From Argentina anserina (lineage: Eukaryota > Streptophyta > Magnoliopsida > Rosales > Rosaceae), in assembly GCF_933775445.1 (NCBI RefSeq), contig NC_065872.1, positions 868,001 through 932,000 on the forward strand: a DNA stretch of 64,000 nt, in the 5' to 3' direction. How positions within the stretch are numbered: the stretch's first letter is position 1; each line of letters opens with the position of its first letter. Of this stretch, positions 36,469-48,167 are shown one piece after another. The translations under genes were made by a program, and so were the position numbers. A model generated the notes under the pieces. That model ran no database searches. It was not told the origin of the DNA and saw only the letters and a program-made list of their open reading frames with translations.

Positions 36469-36476
36469 TATAAATA
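36469..36476 (+). promoter_or_regulatory. TATA box of serine-rich protein gene
   Basis: TATAAATA lies 128 bp upstream of the ATG at 36604 and is followed by a CT-rich leader (36538-36592). Confidence 0.65.
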
Positions 36477-36603
36477 CATAGCTCGAGTGAAGCTAGGTTT
36501 GCCAATTTGGGCAGCAAAACGCAGCTTGAACACAAACCTCTCTCTCTCTCCTCTCGTTTTCTCTCTCTAAAAACCGCTTCACTCTCTCTCCAACCGAAAA
36601 AAA

Positions 36604-37233
36604 ATGGCCACAGCTTCTAGAAAGTCGTCAGCTACCGGATCGGTCCTCCGGTCCACCGCCTCACCCTCACTATCCGGAAGATTCTACACCTCCCACTCCA
36701 CCGGCTTCGCCTCCTCCACATCCAGCTTCTCCTCCCGCACCGCCGGCGGCTTCTTCACACGCGCCGCCTCTCCCCCGCGCGTGAGCCTCGCCAGGCCTTC
36801 TCCTTCGGCTCAGTCCGTCCGGTTCTCCCTCCTCGATCGCCCTACCTCCCCCAACCGCTCCATCTCTGTCTCGCCGCACGGCTCCGGCAGCCACCACCGG
36901 AGCGCGATGAAGAAGCAGATCAACACCCCGAAGCGGACCTGTATGTGCTCTCCTACTTCGCACCCAGGCTCGTTCCGGTGCAGCCTCCACAAGAACACCA
37001 ATTTCGGCTCGTCGTCGAGGTCCGCCTCCGCCGTGCCGTACTCGCAGAACCGCCTCAACGCTCGGAGATCGGCGATGACGAACTCCTTGGTCCGAATCGG
37101 CGGCGTCGAAGGCGAAATCGTCAAGCGAGCCCTGGCCGCTCTGATCCGTCCCTCCTCCCACAGCCAGCGCCGCCGCGCCGACTTCCGTCCCAGGCCGAGC
37201 CGGCTCTCCACCATGTCAAAGTGCAGCGAATAA
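36604..37233 (+). CDS. plant serine-rich protein, intronless
   Basis: A single exon of 209 residues with an AAAAAATGG start context. The N-terminal half is Ser/Thr/Pro/Arg-rich and low complexity, with several RxxSP sites. Residues 113-129 hold the family signature CMCSPTSHPGSFRCSLH, followed by a basic tail ending SKCSE. This matches the plant family labelled serine-rich protein-related (for example Arabidopsis At5g25280 and At5g11090). The Cys/His cluster could bind a metal, but the biochemical role is unknown to me. The gene is GC-rich (codon third positions mostly C or G), in sharp contrast to its flanks. It appears complete. Confidence 0.85.
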   Translation: MATASRKSSATGSVLRSTASPSLSGRFYTSHSTGFASSTSSFSSRTAGGFFTRAASPPRVSLARPSPSAQSVRFSLLDRPTSPNRSISVSPHGSGSHHRSAMKKQINTPKRTCMCSPTSHPGSFRCSLHKNTNFGSSSRSASAVPYSQNRLNARRSAMTNSLVRIGGVEGEIVKRALAALIRPSSHSQRRRADFRPRPSRLSTMSKCSE

Positions 37234-40200
37234 TTAACTCCGATCATCGGAAACAAAATTTTGAACATATTGAAGCGTATTTCGGTACGTTTGCCCTAGT
37301 CGGATCCTAATATTGTTGGAATTCTCCGGCAAATCGCCGCCGCGTGCGGCGCCATCCGGCGATAGTGAACTGATGGATTTGGGATGATTCGGAACGGACT
37401 TGGTTTTTATGTGTCCTCCGGTGACCGAACTGCTATAGAGGACTCATAATTGTTAGTGATAAGATGAAGGTTCTAGGCCCTTTTGTGTATATACAATACA
37501 AAATTATATGTATCTTCTTGGCGCTGCGCCATTGTTGGCCTTCTCCAAGCCCAGCTTTCCAGGACTCGATTAACTTCCACCACATAATTACCTCAAATTG
37601 ATCCCAAAGTTCATTTCAGATCCAAATTGGTTCAATCTGGTACAAATATCCGTCACGTCCGTTACATTGGCCGGAATATGTGTCGGCTCCGTTACTATAC
37701 GCCGTACCGTCAAGTTCTTCTCCGTTACTATTTTCTAAAATTAATTGAGGTGAGTCATATTTCCCCCAAGCTGATTGAATATTTACTCTTTTTTCTTATC
37801 TAATTTTACTATTTAATTCTGTGCAGGTTTGTATTCCAAAATTGAAGCCATGATTTGCCAAAATGCACACAGGCCTTGACAATGGAGTATTGGATTGAAT
37901 CAGAATGAATCTAAATTAACCAGTAAAAAAAATGAAATTAGAAAAGTAATCAAGATTCCGGTCAGCGTCGACCTTTTTACTGGTGATGCCGGGCACCTGA
38001 GGCTAAGCATTGATCATGGAAGCTGGAATTATCGGACTTTTTACTTTCTCCACTATTGATCAAACTATAATATCTCCTCACTAAAAGGACCCCCCCCCTC
38101 TCCTTATCACCAGCTCAATTTTTAAAGATATTTTATCAAAAAGGAGATTCGAGCTTCCAGAAAATTTTGGGAATCAACCTAATCCTTACTGATACTCTAA
38201 TTTGGAAGACGAAAGCGAAATGACAAATTTCGTATTTGGGTATATTATTCTTGAGTCGGTATCAGAGAGTTGCTAGACAATGCAGTAGTCCCTGTCGTGC
38301 CAAAACGAATATGAGAGGGGTGAGGAGTGAGGACCCATATGTTGCAATTGCAGCTCTTTTTCAACTGTATCGCATTCAAAGGATGGCAGCATTAGCCAAG
38401 AAACTGACTTTGGCTCTTTGAGGGAAGAAGAAGATAAGGTCGACCATGATAGTGATAGCTACGTACGTATGGGCCGGTGTAACACGACGTGGAGCTAATC
38501 AATTAGCTGCCCTTTTAGGCTCTTTGTTTAATCGCTCTTCATCTCACTCACTATGTTATCGTTTACAAATTCTATTTACGTGTCATAATGAATCGGCCAA
38601 AACATTTTACCATCATCTAAACGGGTTCATCTACATTACATTGCTGTATGTTATACATCAATGTTTTGAAGGCAAAAGAAGGGAGAACTTGAGATGCATG
38701 AGAGGTAGTGTGTGAAGTTTTGGCAAGAATTTGTTGTATGCATGACATACAGCCGCGCACAACAGATTTTTCCCATCTAAATGATTGAGAGAACGATGCT
38801 CTTAATCCGTAAGACGAACCAGTCAGTGTGGTACCTAAAACTCTTAAAAGAACAATGTATTGAATCATGGCTCGAATAGTATTGTTCTCTATGAATTCTA
38901 TCACGAAGCGAGTAAAATTTAACTTATAGTGACATTCTCTAATCAGCATAGATGTCTGTGATATCGATTTAGCTTCCGATGTAATATGACACGTAAATCA
39001 TAAGAGTATTGGCATGTAGCTAAATTCCATTTCAAAATTCTAAATTTGATTTAGGTACAAGTCTGATGGATGGGTAACCGTCATGAGATACCCTACTATT
39101 TTAAGGATAAAACATTGTTGAGAAAGAAGAATAAGTGAATCAAGTACGTAGTGAGCAGCATTGTTATGGTTAGATTATTGGTGTTAGCAGCTAAGATTGG
39201 TATTTGGTGGGTCGACACAGACTCGACAATTTCGTGTCGGATCCTAACCGAACCCAACTTTTTCTAATTACATTATTGCTTCAGTTGAAAACTTGAGGTC
39301 CATCCGTCGATCTACTTATATTCCCTGCCTCACGTTCTGAAAAATTCATGTAACGGATCAAACAACACTACTGAATCACATTGTATTGGGTGCTTAATTT
39401 TCAAATCTGCTCTACCATGCTGGAATTGCTTAATGGTTGCTGAGTCAAGTTTGGTAGGAAATGAAGGAATCCGAGATCGAAAAGACCTGAATGGTTTGGA
39501 TGGATGTGGGGAAGTTCTTATACGATCAAGCATTCAAGCTCCATGTGCCTGTTTTTGCCACGAGTGGTGTTAATGGAGGAAGGAAATAGCTATCCCGTTT
39601 GTTGCTTTGGTTCTTCAAACTAGTCGTTAGGTCACTTCAGAGATGGAAATGTGATAAGGTTGAAGATCGACATGTAGGGTATGAGGTACGTGTGGCGGCA
39701 TGAGTTACTTTCAATACTTGAAACAAAAACAATGTAAAGGAAGAAGGAAAAAAATTTGAATAGCAAGTTTTGTTTGGTAACTCGAATTCATTAGTAGAGC
39801 CTGGTTCTTTGATATTAACGAGTTGTTGATCTCTTACATTGTTTCATTTGTTTTAGCTGACATGCATGCAATAATCTTCACTCATGTCAAACTTGAGGTC
39901 TGACTCTGATAAATCTAGAATAACCAGTTTGCGTTCGGTAATCGATCGCGATCCTCATACGTGTTTAAACGAGATATTTTATTTCCGTAGCAAGCTAACT
40001 TGACCAGCTTGACTCGTTAATCACTAAAATCCTGATCACACTATAATTGCCAACTTCTCTCATTATATATGATACTATCGATCTCTAATTGTGAGCTGAC
40101 CTATAATGAAACTAATAAAGATGACAGAGATCAAATTGTTCTCATTTATGAGAAAATCCAAGCCGACGTGAGGTTTGTCTAATCTACTATCTCCTCGTGT

Positions 40201-41207
40201 GCATGAATATACACGTATTTAGCCTACTAAAGCTTTGTGATATGTCAATTAGTGAGAATCAAGTTGGCTCCCATATAGAACAAAAACAACAACCAAACTT
40301 CTATATCCAAATCCTATGATCACAGCAGTTATTAAGCTAGCTAGTGGACATCTTAACATATAATATCTTGCTTATCCTAATCCCGTTGTCTCACAACGTT
40401 AAGTTGCAATGGATAACTAGATAAGGTAGCTAGAGTAGACTAATTCTCTATTCCATGCCTAACCTGCACCCCAAATTTTTACAACTGCCAAAAACTAGCA
40501 GATATGGCCTTCAATGATTTTGTTTCTTCCTTCAGTTCCTTGGTCTCTTTCTCCTTTAGTACTTTGTTGGTGGATGACATTAGCTTATTACGTATCATCT
40601 AATTTGGTGACATATTTGTAAGTAGAAGTTCTGTAAATGGGAAATTAATTAGGAACTAAAAACTATATGAAAGGTTGGATAGAGTTGCTTCCGGACATGT
40701 CACAACCCATGGCATGGGTACTAGCCTAAAAGGTTTTTCGCTTAGATAATGCCCTTGTACAATCGTAAACTCCAATCAGATTTCCAGCACAACAATACTA
40801 CCCAGATCGAGCTTTGAAAAACTAATTTCAAGTACATAAATTGATTTTCATTTAAGCAATCAAGCACAACCAATTCAAATCAAACCATACCTACCGTACG
40901 TTTGTTGATAACTCTCTGCATCTTAGTCGGCTGGAGGAACCCGGCCTATACTGGTATTACAGCAAATAGGAAATTCCAATAAGAAAACAATAAACGTATT
41001 CCTGATCACGCTCAGGACTTCCATCCTTGTTAGTTGTTACCACAACAAATGCAGACTTCAACAAGATTCAAATCAAATATCCATATATAACGTTCATCAT
41101 GTTGGAGAAGACGTGACAGCGAGTCTTCTTCAATCGAGTCTGCTGAATCATAATCTTCTCTACAAAGAAACTTCTTCTATATTACTATCTTCTTTGGCAC
41201 CGCTACC
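37234..41207. other. intergenic region
   Basis: No supported genes in about 4 kb. It contains the 3' flank of the serine-rich gene (likely poly-A region around 37480-37510) and a short C-run at 38092-38098. I see no transposon borders. Confidence 0.5.
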
Positions 41208-41300
41208 TTGTCTTCCTATTTCTGCAGCACCAAAAGGGATCCACCAGAGGATCCACCATTAACCACTGAAGGCTTCTTGTCCCACGATATATTGTTCACA

Positions 41301-41435
41301 ATGGCAGCGTTGTTCTCGTCTAACTCTTCCTTTCGATCGGCGCTTCGTCTGTTGGGATCGATTAGGGGCTGTTATTCTCGTCGTCTTCAGCGAGTTCTTC
41401 CCCTCCGCGCTTCGCCCGACGCTCCAAACTACTGA
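41301..41435 (+). CDS. short open frame resembling a mitochondrial presequence
   Basis: Forty-four residues starting MAALFSSNSSFRSALRLL and ending ASPDAPNY. It is rich in Arg, Ser and Leu with no acid in the first 38 residues, which is what an organelle presequence looks like. The upstream 100-200 bp look like a transcribed leader. No downstream exon could be joined. It may be a small mitochondrial protein, the first exon of a lost gene, or chance. The N-terminal style recalls the NFD6-like small mitochondrial proteins, but their conserved core is absent. Confidence 0.3.
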   Translation: MAALFSSNSSFRSALRLLGSIRGCYSRRLQRVLPLRASPDAPNY

Positions 41436-42651
41436 ACTAGGGTTCTAGTTCTCGTCGGTCATGGTTTTGTTTTGGTCTTTTAGATTGGTTCTGAAAGCTG
41501 CTGTTTGGGTATGAAAATAGAAAGTGGCAGAATTTAAGGGTGCTTTTGGGCTTTCTGTCGACATGGGTTAGGCACTTAGGCCTGTGAACTGTGAACATTT
41601 GTTCTTCGTTGCATAATTGATTGTTTTGTGTGTCATTTGTATTCATGTCTTTCTACTTGTTATCTTGAGATTGGCTACATGTATGCAATTATTAAAAAAG
41701 ACAAAAGATCGAGAAAGTTAGAAGTTGGGTACCCATGTCATGTTTGTATATATTTTTGTCGTGTTTATATAGATGTTCGTCACAATATGTACGCACATTG
41801 TCACTATTTATCTCTGCCGTCATACTTATCATATGTTTTCATCGAAAATTTCTACATCTATCATGTAAACATTCACCTACTATTCAAAGTTTAAAACTGA
41901 TGACGTGACATAACATTATCCATAATTTGAGTTGAATATTAAAAAAATTGATTAACTATGTTGTATAAGTGAGTATCACTTGTCTTTAACAAATATGAGG
42001 TGAACTTCAATTAGGTGGATGGAAGAACCTCCGTGTTTTCATTCAAATATATTTGAACATTGCTACTGCTTCTTGTTTGTATTGTGATCATTTATACTGC
42101 GCCATTGCTTTTCTTGGACTAGAAAATCGCATCGTTACACTAACATCCTAGATTCCTAGTTTGAAGAGAAATTATCATAAATCAGTTAGAAAAAGTTGCG
42201 ACCCTTCTTGTCACCTTCTTTGGAGGACATAAACAATGAAGTTGAAATAGATTAGTACTGGGATAAAGGCAACGAAACTTGAGCGCAAAGCATCCCGTAG
42301 TCTCTTTCCATTTTTAGACGTCAAGAATTATGTTGGTCTACAAACATAATCTAAAGGAAAATGAATCTATTGTGGAATGAACCAAATGAATAAGAGCCTA
42401 ATCATGAAGTAACTTAGTTAATGAAGAATACATGTTTAACGTTCAAATCTCAATTCTCACAAGTTTTGCCCAGCAAGAGCAAGAATAAGAGACCTTCGAC
42501 TTTATGTACAAGCTATGGAGAATTAATCCGATTTTATTAGTTGGATAAATGTATTATTAATTTGCTAAGGTACGTACGACGATACAAAAATACTTGTATG
42601 CATACATTTATTTGAAAAAAAATTTAAAGAGCTCCTTGACCATGTGGTTTC
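41436..42651. other. intergenic, no gene seen
   Basis: AT-rich spacer with short chance open frames (for example 41628-41894) and no recognisable features. Confidence 0.5.
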
Positions 42652-42810
42652 GGAAACAAATTTGCCGATCACTATTTTTGTGCACACCCTTTTAAACTCA
42701 TGACATGTATCTAATTGCTCAATTATTATCTAAATATGAATTGAAAAAAAACACATGTCATGAATTTAAAAGAATAAGCACAATAATAGTAGTTGACAAA
42801 TTTATTTTCC
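42652..42810. mobile_element. foldback MITE upstream of the transporter gene
   Basis: The two arms, about 58 bp each (42652-42711 and 42754-42810), are inverted copies. They begin GGAAACAAATTTG and meet at ACTCATGACATGT / ACATGTCATGA. The whole 159 bp could fold into one hairpin. The flanks ATGTGGTTT and ATGAGTTCT are a possible decayed target duplication. Confidence 0.7.
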
Positions 42811-42867
42811 ATGAGTTCTGAGTATCACAACTCAATCGGGAAACTTGTCATGGCATCCACACTCCCC

Positions 42868-42889
42868 GTCACGTGCTTCAACACGTGAC
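42868..42889. promoter_or_regulatory. palindromic double G-box
   Basis: GTCACGTG at 42868-42875 and CACGTGAC at 42882-42889 form a perfect inverted repeat with a 6-bp spacer, about 240 bp upstream of the MFS transporter ATG. CACGTG cores are the binding sites of bZIP and bHLH factors in plants. Occupancy is inference. Confidence 0.55.
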
Positions 42890-43127
42890 CACTCTGCGTC
42901 AACTCCCCATCAAGTGACTCAAATCCTTTGACTTTTTGCTTAGAAGAAAAACAAAACAAGGAAGTTAGTTAGGCCAAACCGCCGGGAGGTCCAAATGCTT
43001 GTCCTGTTGCCACCTCCACGTTAAACTCGATCACATCCAGTTTCACATCCTTTAAAGCCTCTTCTGTTTCTCGATCGAGCTCGGAAAAAAAACCCACTTC
43101 AGTTTCCAGCTGGTTTGGTTTTGCAAA

Positions 43128-45418
43128 ATGGGGACTGTTAAGGAAGGGACAACGCCGCCGTGGGTGGGATTAGGAGCTTCCGTGTGGGTCCAAATAGCCT
43201 CCGGAAACACGTACAACTTCCCGCTTTACTCGCACTCGCTCAAGTCCGTTCTGGGGTTCAGTCAGCGACAGTTGACCATGCTCGGAGTGGCGAGTGATAT
43301 TGGAGAAAACGTTGGACTTGTTCCTGGGATTGCTTCCAACAAGCTTCCACCTTGGATGATAGTTTCGATTGGGGCTTTCGCTTGTTTCTTTGGTTACGGT
43401 GTTCTCTGGCTCGCTGTCAGCCGTACGGTTCTGTCCTTGCCTTACTGGTTGGTATGTCTCTTGTTCTTGTTCAAAGTTTTGCTCTTTATGTGATTTTCCT
43501 GATTGTATTGAGGTACTAAGATTTTGTGATTGAGTATTAGTTTTGAAGATTGCTATCTGGCATTTGTGGGATTGGTTGGGTTTGAAGTTTTGGTCTTTCT
43601 GCTAATTTGATTGCTTTAAGATTTCAGTTGGGGCATAAGTGATCTGTATCTTAATTTTGTTCTGTTCTGTAGATACTAGGAATTTTATTTTCTCCATTTG
43701 AGGAGTAATAGATTGGTGAATTAGTGAATTGGGTACTAGTTTGTTTATGGGATTGATGATGTTGATGTTTCTTTGTACAGTTAGGTATTGGATGAGATAA
43801 GATATTGGTGGGCTAGAATTTAGAACTTTTTCTGTTGATAGTTTTCTTTAATTTGGTTATTCAATTGGATGGTTATTAATGGTGGAAATGGTTCATCCAC
43901 ACACGATTCATAATTTTGATTAGATTTGGAATCCTGAAGCGTTTATGTTGCAGTTATGGATTGCTCTTTGTGTTGCTGCTAATAGTAGTACTTGGTTTAG
44001 CACGGCTGTCCTTGTAACCAACATGAGGAACTTCCCTATTAGTCGTGGCACAGTTGCCGGCATTCTGAAAGGTTATGGGGGTCTCAGTGGAGCTGTGTTT
44101 ACGGAGATTTATAGCGTACTGCTTCGTAATTCATCTTCTAAGCTCTTACTCTTCCTGACACTCGGGGTTCCTATCCTGTGTTTCGTTGTGATGTATTTCG
44201 TTAGGCCCTGTACTCCGGTTTCTAGTGAGGACTCTGCGGAGCATGGTCACTTTCTCTTTATCCAAGCTGCAAGTGTGGTGCTTGCTATATATGTTCTCAC
44301 CACTACAATATTGGATGACTCCTTTTCCTTGAGTGCTCCGATAACCTATAGTTTTGTTATCATAATGGTTGTACTTCTCATGGCCCCGCTTGCGATCCCT
44401 CTGAAAATGACATTGTATCCCAGAAGAGTCGGCCCTTCTGATAATTTGAATAATGGGGACAGCAATGCAGCTGAAACTGAACCACTGCTGAAGTCATCTA
44501 TATCAACAGCAAGCCTAGGGAGTTTTCGGGAAGGGAATGATTCTTCGTCTGACATAGCGATGCTTTTTGCAGTGGGTGAGGGAGAAGTGAAGAGAAAGAG
44601 AAGGCCTAAAAGAGGGGAAGATTTCAAGTTTACTGAAGCAGTGATCAAGGCCGACTTCTGGCTTCTGTTTTTGGTATATTTTGTAGGGGTTGGTACTGGG
44701 GTAACTGTCCTGAATAATTTGGCTCAAATAGGTATTGCACAAGGAACACATGATACCACGATCTTGTTGTCTCTCTTCAGCTTTGGCAATTTTGTGGGTC
44801 GTCTCGGCGGAGGAGTTGTTTCTGAACATTTTGTCAAGTAAGACATCATTCATCCTTGCATTTTTGATTCCATCCCTCGATTTACTTGAACAATAGTTTA
44901 CATTAGATGATTATTGTCTCTTTTTCAGGACGAGAATAATTCCGCGAACATTTTGGATGACATGCACTCAAATTGTAATGATCTTTATCTATCTGCTGTT
45001 TGCTTCTGCTATCAGTGGAACTCTTTATGCTGCGACTCCACTGCTTGGCATCTGCTATGGTGTCCAGTTATCTATCATGATCCCGACTGTATCTGAACTC
45101 TTTGGATTGAGGCATTTTGGCATATTTTACAATTTTATGTCACTAGCGAATCCTCTCGGCGCATTTCTATTTTCAGGTCTCCTAGCAGGATACATATACG
45201 ATAACGAGGCAGCAAAACAGCACGGTGCTATTCATCTCTATGGAACAAATGTCTCCTGCTTGGGTCCAGAATGCTTTAGGCTTACTTTCTTTGTTCTGGC
45301 TGGTGTCTGTGGTGTCGGCACAATCTTGAGCATTGTTCTCTCCACTAGGATAAAGCCTGTTTATGAAATGCTTTACGCTGGTGGTTCCTTCAGACTACCT
45401 CAGAATACAAACAACTAA
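43128..45418 (+). CDS. nodulin-like/NFD4 major facilitator transporter
   Basis: Exons 43128-43451, 43954-44837 and 44929-45418 join in frame with GT-AG borders to give 565 residues. The N-terminus GLGASVWVQIASGNTYNFPLYSHSLK is the start of the nodulin-like domain. It is followed by NFPISRGTVAGILKGYGGLSGAVFTEIY, a long hydrophilic loop with KRKRRPKRGEDF before TEAVIKADFWLLF (NFD4-type second half), then GNFVGRLGGGVVSE. Many hydrophobic segments suggest about twelve membrane spans. This plant MFS subfamily includes NFD4-type and nodulin-like proteins of plasma or vacuolar membrane; the substrate is unknown. All features of a full-length protein are present. A hairpin MITE and a double G-box lie within 500 bp upstream. 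Confidence 0.92.
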
Positions 45419-45543
45419 GATCAGTGGGCGGTAGTCAGTGGAACTTCAACCGCTTTCCCGCTGAAGAATCTCCATTAGTATTATTCATGTATATAATGGT
45501 GTGTAGAATGAGAATTTGAAAACAAATAAGAAATGCAGACACG

Positions 45544-46345
45544 TGTACAAATAGAATGTAATTTTATTGATAATCAAGCGTGAGGTTACAATCTTTGTGA
45601 ACTCTAATTCTATCTCCGGCTCAAAAATGATGTGCACTTGATCTTGAGAATTTGAGTTTAGATTTGGATTTGATGAGGAACGAGCAATTTGATAGCTTGA
45701 TGATTATTCGTGGACTTGAGTTTGAATTTGGATTTGATGAAGAATAAGCGATTTGGTAGCTTGATGATTCTTCGTGGACTTGGGAGATTTTGAGATTTTT
45801 CGAGAGTGATCTTGCTATCTCTTGTGTTGAAGTCGAATTAGGGGTCTTTCTCTTGAGCTCTAGTATCTCTTCTCTTGCTCAAGTGATTTTCTCTCTTTTT
45901 CTCTGGTCCCTTTCTCTTCATGTTGAAATTTGTATTTATAGTGTCAAGGCTTATATTTTATAAAATATTTTAATGACACTAAAATAATAATTTTTTAATT
46001 GTATAATTAAATTAATACGTATTTTCTGATTAACTTAAAATTAGTTATTCTTATAACTAAATTAAACAGATTCAAATAATTGATTTAATTATAACTGTTA
46101 AGGAATTTATTAATTTAATCAAATATTCGATTACCATTTCGAATCGTCAATGACATTTAATTACCTATTTAAGTCGGAATCACGTAGTTTCGATTACGAT
46201 CATCTATTTATGTGTTGACGCGAGTTTTATTCAGATATGCACTAACTTTGTTGACTTTTGGGCCACATGTGCAATTTTATCGGATTCTTAGTCGATTTAA
46301 TCATTTAATGAAGATGATTTACTTTATTAAATTTTATGTGTCTAC
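45544..46345. mobile_element. probable LTR remnant
   Basis: The segment starts TGTACAAATAG and ends GTGTCTACA, i.e. TG...CA, and is followed by TGGTGCCGCTGATG, reminiscent of the TGGCGCCG-type primer-binding sites next to plant 5' LTRs. No second LTR or matching target duplication was found. A 67-bp tandem repeat (about 45650-45785, TTGGATTTGATGA and TTCGTGGACTTG) lies inside. It begins 125 bp after the transporter stop codon and may overlap its 3' UTR. Confidence 0.4.
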
Positions 46346-47126
46346 ATGGTGCCGCTGATGCTCTTGTTCTTTTTACATATGCATTGGTAATTTAAGGGAC
46401 GAAGTTCCAAGTTCTCGGCTAATAGTATTTTAGAGAGAAATACAATAATACTAAACTAAAAGATACGTACTCTTAGGCTTATGTCAAAATACATTAAGAA
46501 ATCTTAAACTATTTTTGTACCCTTATATTAGAGTTGGGCAGGCTTCAGTGGAAAGTGATGCAAAAAGTTTGTAGACCGAGTTCCATTATTAGCCAGAGCT
46601 AGAATGCAAAGTGCAGACATAAAATGAAGTAGATCGAGTTTGAGCAAACATAGCTACATTATTAGCAAATTAAGCTGCCTATTGTGATAGAACACCCGCA
46701 AATGTATTATAAATAGCAACGTACAGATTAAAACATAAGTTATAACATGCATGCAGAAGAAAATTATATACAACAATATAGGGCAAAAACGACTTATTAT
46801 AGTAGCTGAAGTGCTGAACCACTTTAAAAACCATAATTTGCAGCCTCTGATCATCAAAAATCGAGAATTCTCAACTGTTTCACCAGACGGTCTAGACCTG
46901 CTTGTCAGTGTTCATATTTAACTTCAATTTTGAGCCAAGCGATAACGTTAGTTAGTCAGTTCAGATTCTTAGTATAACACAGATCAGAGAGCGGGTTGAA
47001 ATATGACGTATTAGAATTAAGAAGCAATCCTTAAAAAAAAAAAATAGAATTAAGAAGCAGCTCCTACTATTGCTACGCTACATAAGTCGAAACTAATAAC
47101 AATGAGGTGGGGGTGGGAGAGGTAGC
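46346..47126. other. intergenic, no gene seen
   Basis: AT-rich spacer between the LTR remnant and the second TRIM element. No supported feature. Confidence 0.5.
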
Positions 47127-47130
47127 TATA

Positions 47131-48163
47131 TGTCACGGATCTAGCCATTCGGCTGCCACACTTGGTCCATGCAGCGCTCAATCTTCATAGAGCCAGCCTT
47201 ATCCAACGGGGCAATACACTGGTTTCGCCCTGCCTTGGGCTCATCAGGGGATCGGCTCCAGACCCCTACCTGTGTGTAGGGCGGTCAACTCGCCTCTTTG
47301 ACGTTAAGTCCTCGACTAGCAACAAGCTCTCTGAATTTAACCGGGTCGGCATGCTTGAACACCTCGGAAGGAGCAGCCATATATCTCTCACACATTGAAT
47401 CTTGGAGCAAATCCCGCATATGCATGAAGCTCTTTCAACCAGCAGCCCACGATCGACACTCCCAAAATAGGGACGTGACATCCTCCCTCACCAAACTTGG
47501 TGTACGTCCTCGTACACAGCATCCTCCCTTGCGGCCGCGCATCCCTTGTGCGCCTGCGCAACCCTTGTGCGCCCGCGATGCCTAGAGCGACGAAAAGGAG
47601 TTCCCAAAGATCTTCCACCCAACAATGACTTCGCGCCGGATCTTTCTTGTCCTGGCCATTGTCACGGATCTTCTCGTCCGGTCCTCCCCCCTGGAGGCGA
47701 CCCTGCCTACTCGACTCCCCCTTCGGAGCCCCCCGTATCTTGGGGACACGGCGACACGTGTGAGCGTTTGGCGAACACAACGACAGCGATGTTGAGGTGG
47801 CTCTGATACCACTTGTCACGGACCTAGCCATTCGGCTGCCACACTTGGTCCATGCAGCGCTCCATCCTCATGGAGCCAGCCTTATCCAACGGGGCAATAC
47901 ACTGGTTTCGCCCTGCCTTGGGCTCATCAGGGGATCGGCTCCAGACCCCTATCTGTGTGTAGGGCGGTCAACTCGCCTCTTTGACGTTAAGTCCTCGACT
48001 AGCAACAAGCTCTCCGAATTTAACCGGGTCGGCATGCTTGAACCCCTCAGAAGGAGCAGCCATATATCTCTCACACATTGAATCTTGGAGCAAATCCCGC
48101 ATATGCATGAAGCTCTTTCAACCAGCAGCCCACGATCGACACTCCCAAAATAGGGACGTGACA
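47131..48163 (-). mobile_element. TRIM retroelement, copy B
   Basis: Two 350-bp LTRs, 47131-47480 and 47814-48163, differ at about eight positions (roughly 2%) and bracket a 333-bp interior. As in copy A, the minus-strand 5' LTR is followed by TGGTATCAGAGC (47811-47800), a tRNA-Met primer site, and a purine tract abuts the other LTR. Flanking duplication is 4 bp, TATA (47127-47130 and 48164-48167). The interior carries an extra GCGCAACCCTTGTGCGCC duplication relative to copy A. The near-identity of the LTRs implies a younger insertion than copy A. Confidence 0.88.
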
Positions 48164-48167
48164 TATA

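Noticed and set aside
36670..37268. Two long minus-strand open frames (163 and 152 residues)
   Set aside because: They are antisense to the serine-rich gene and arise from its high third-position GC.
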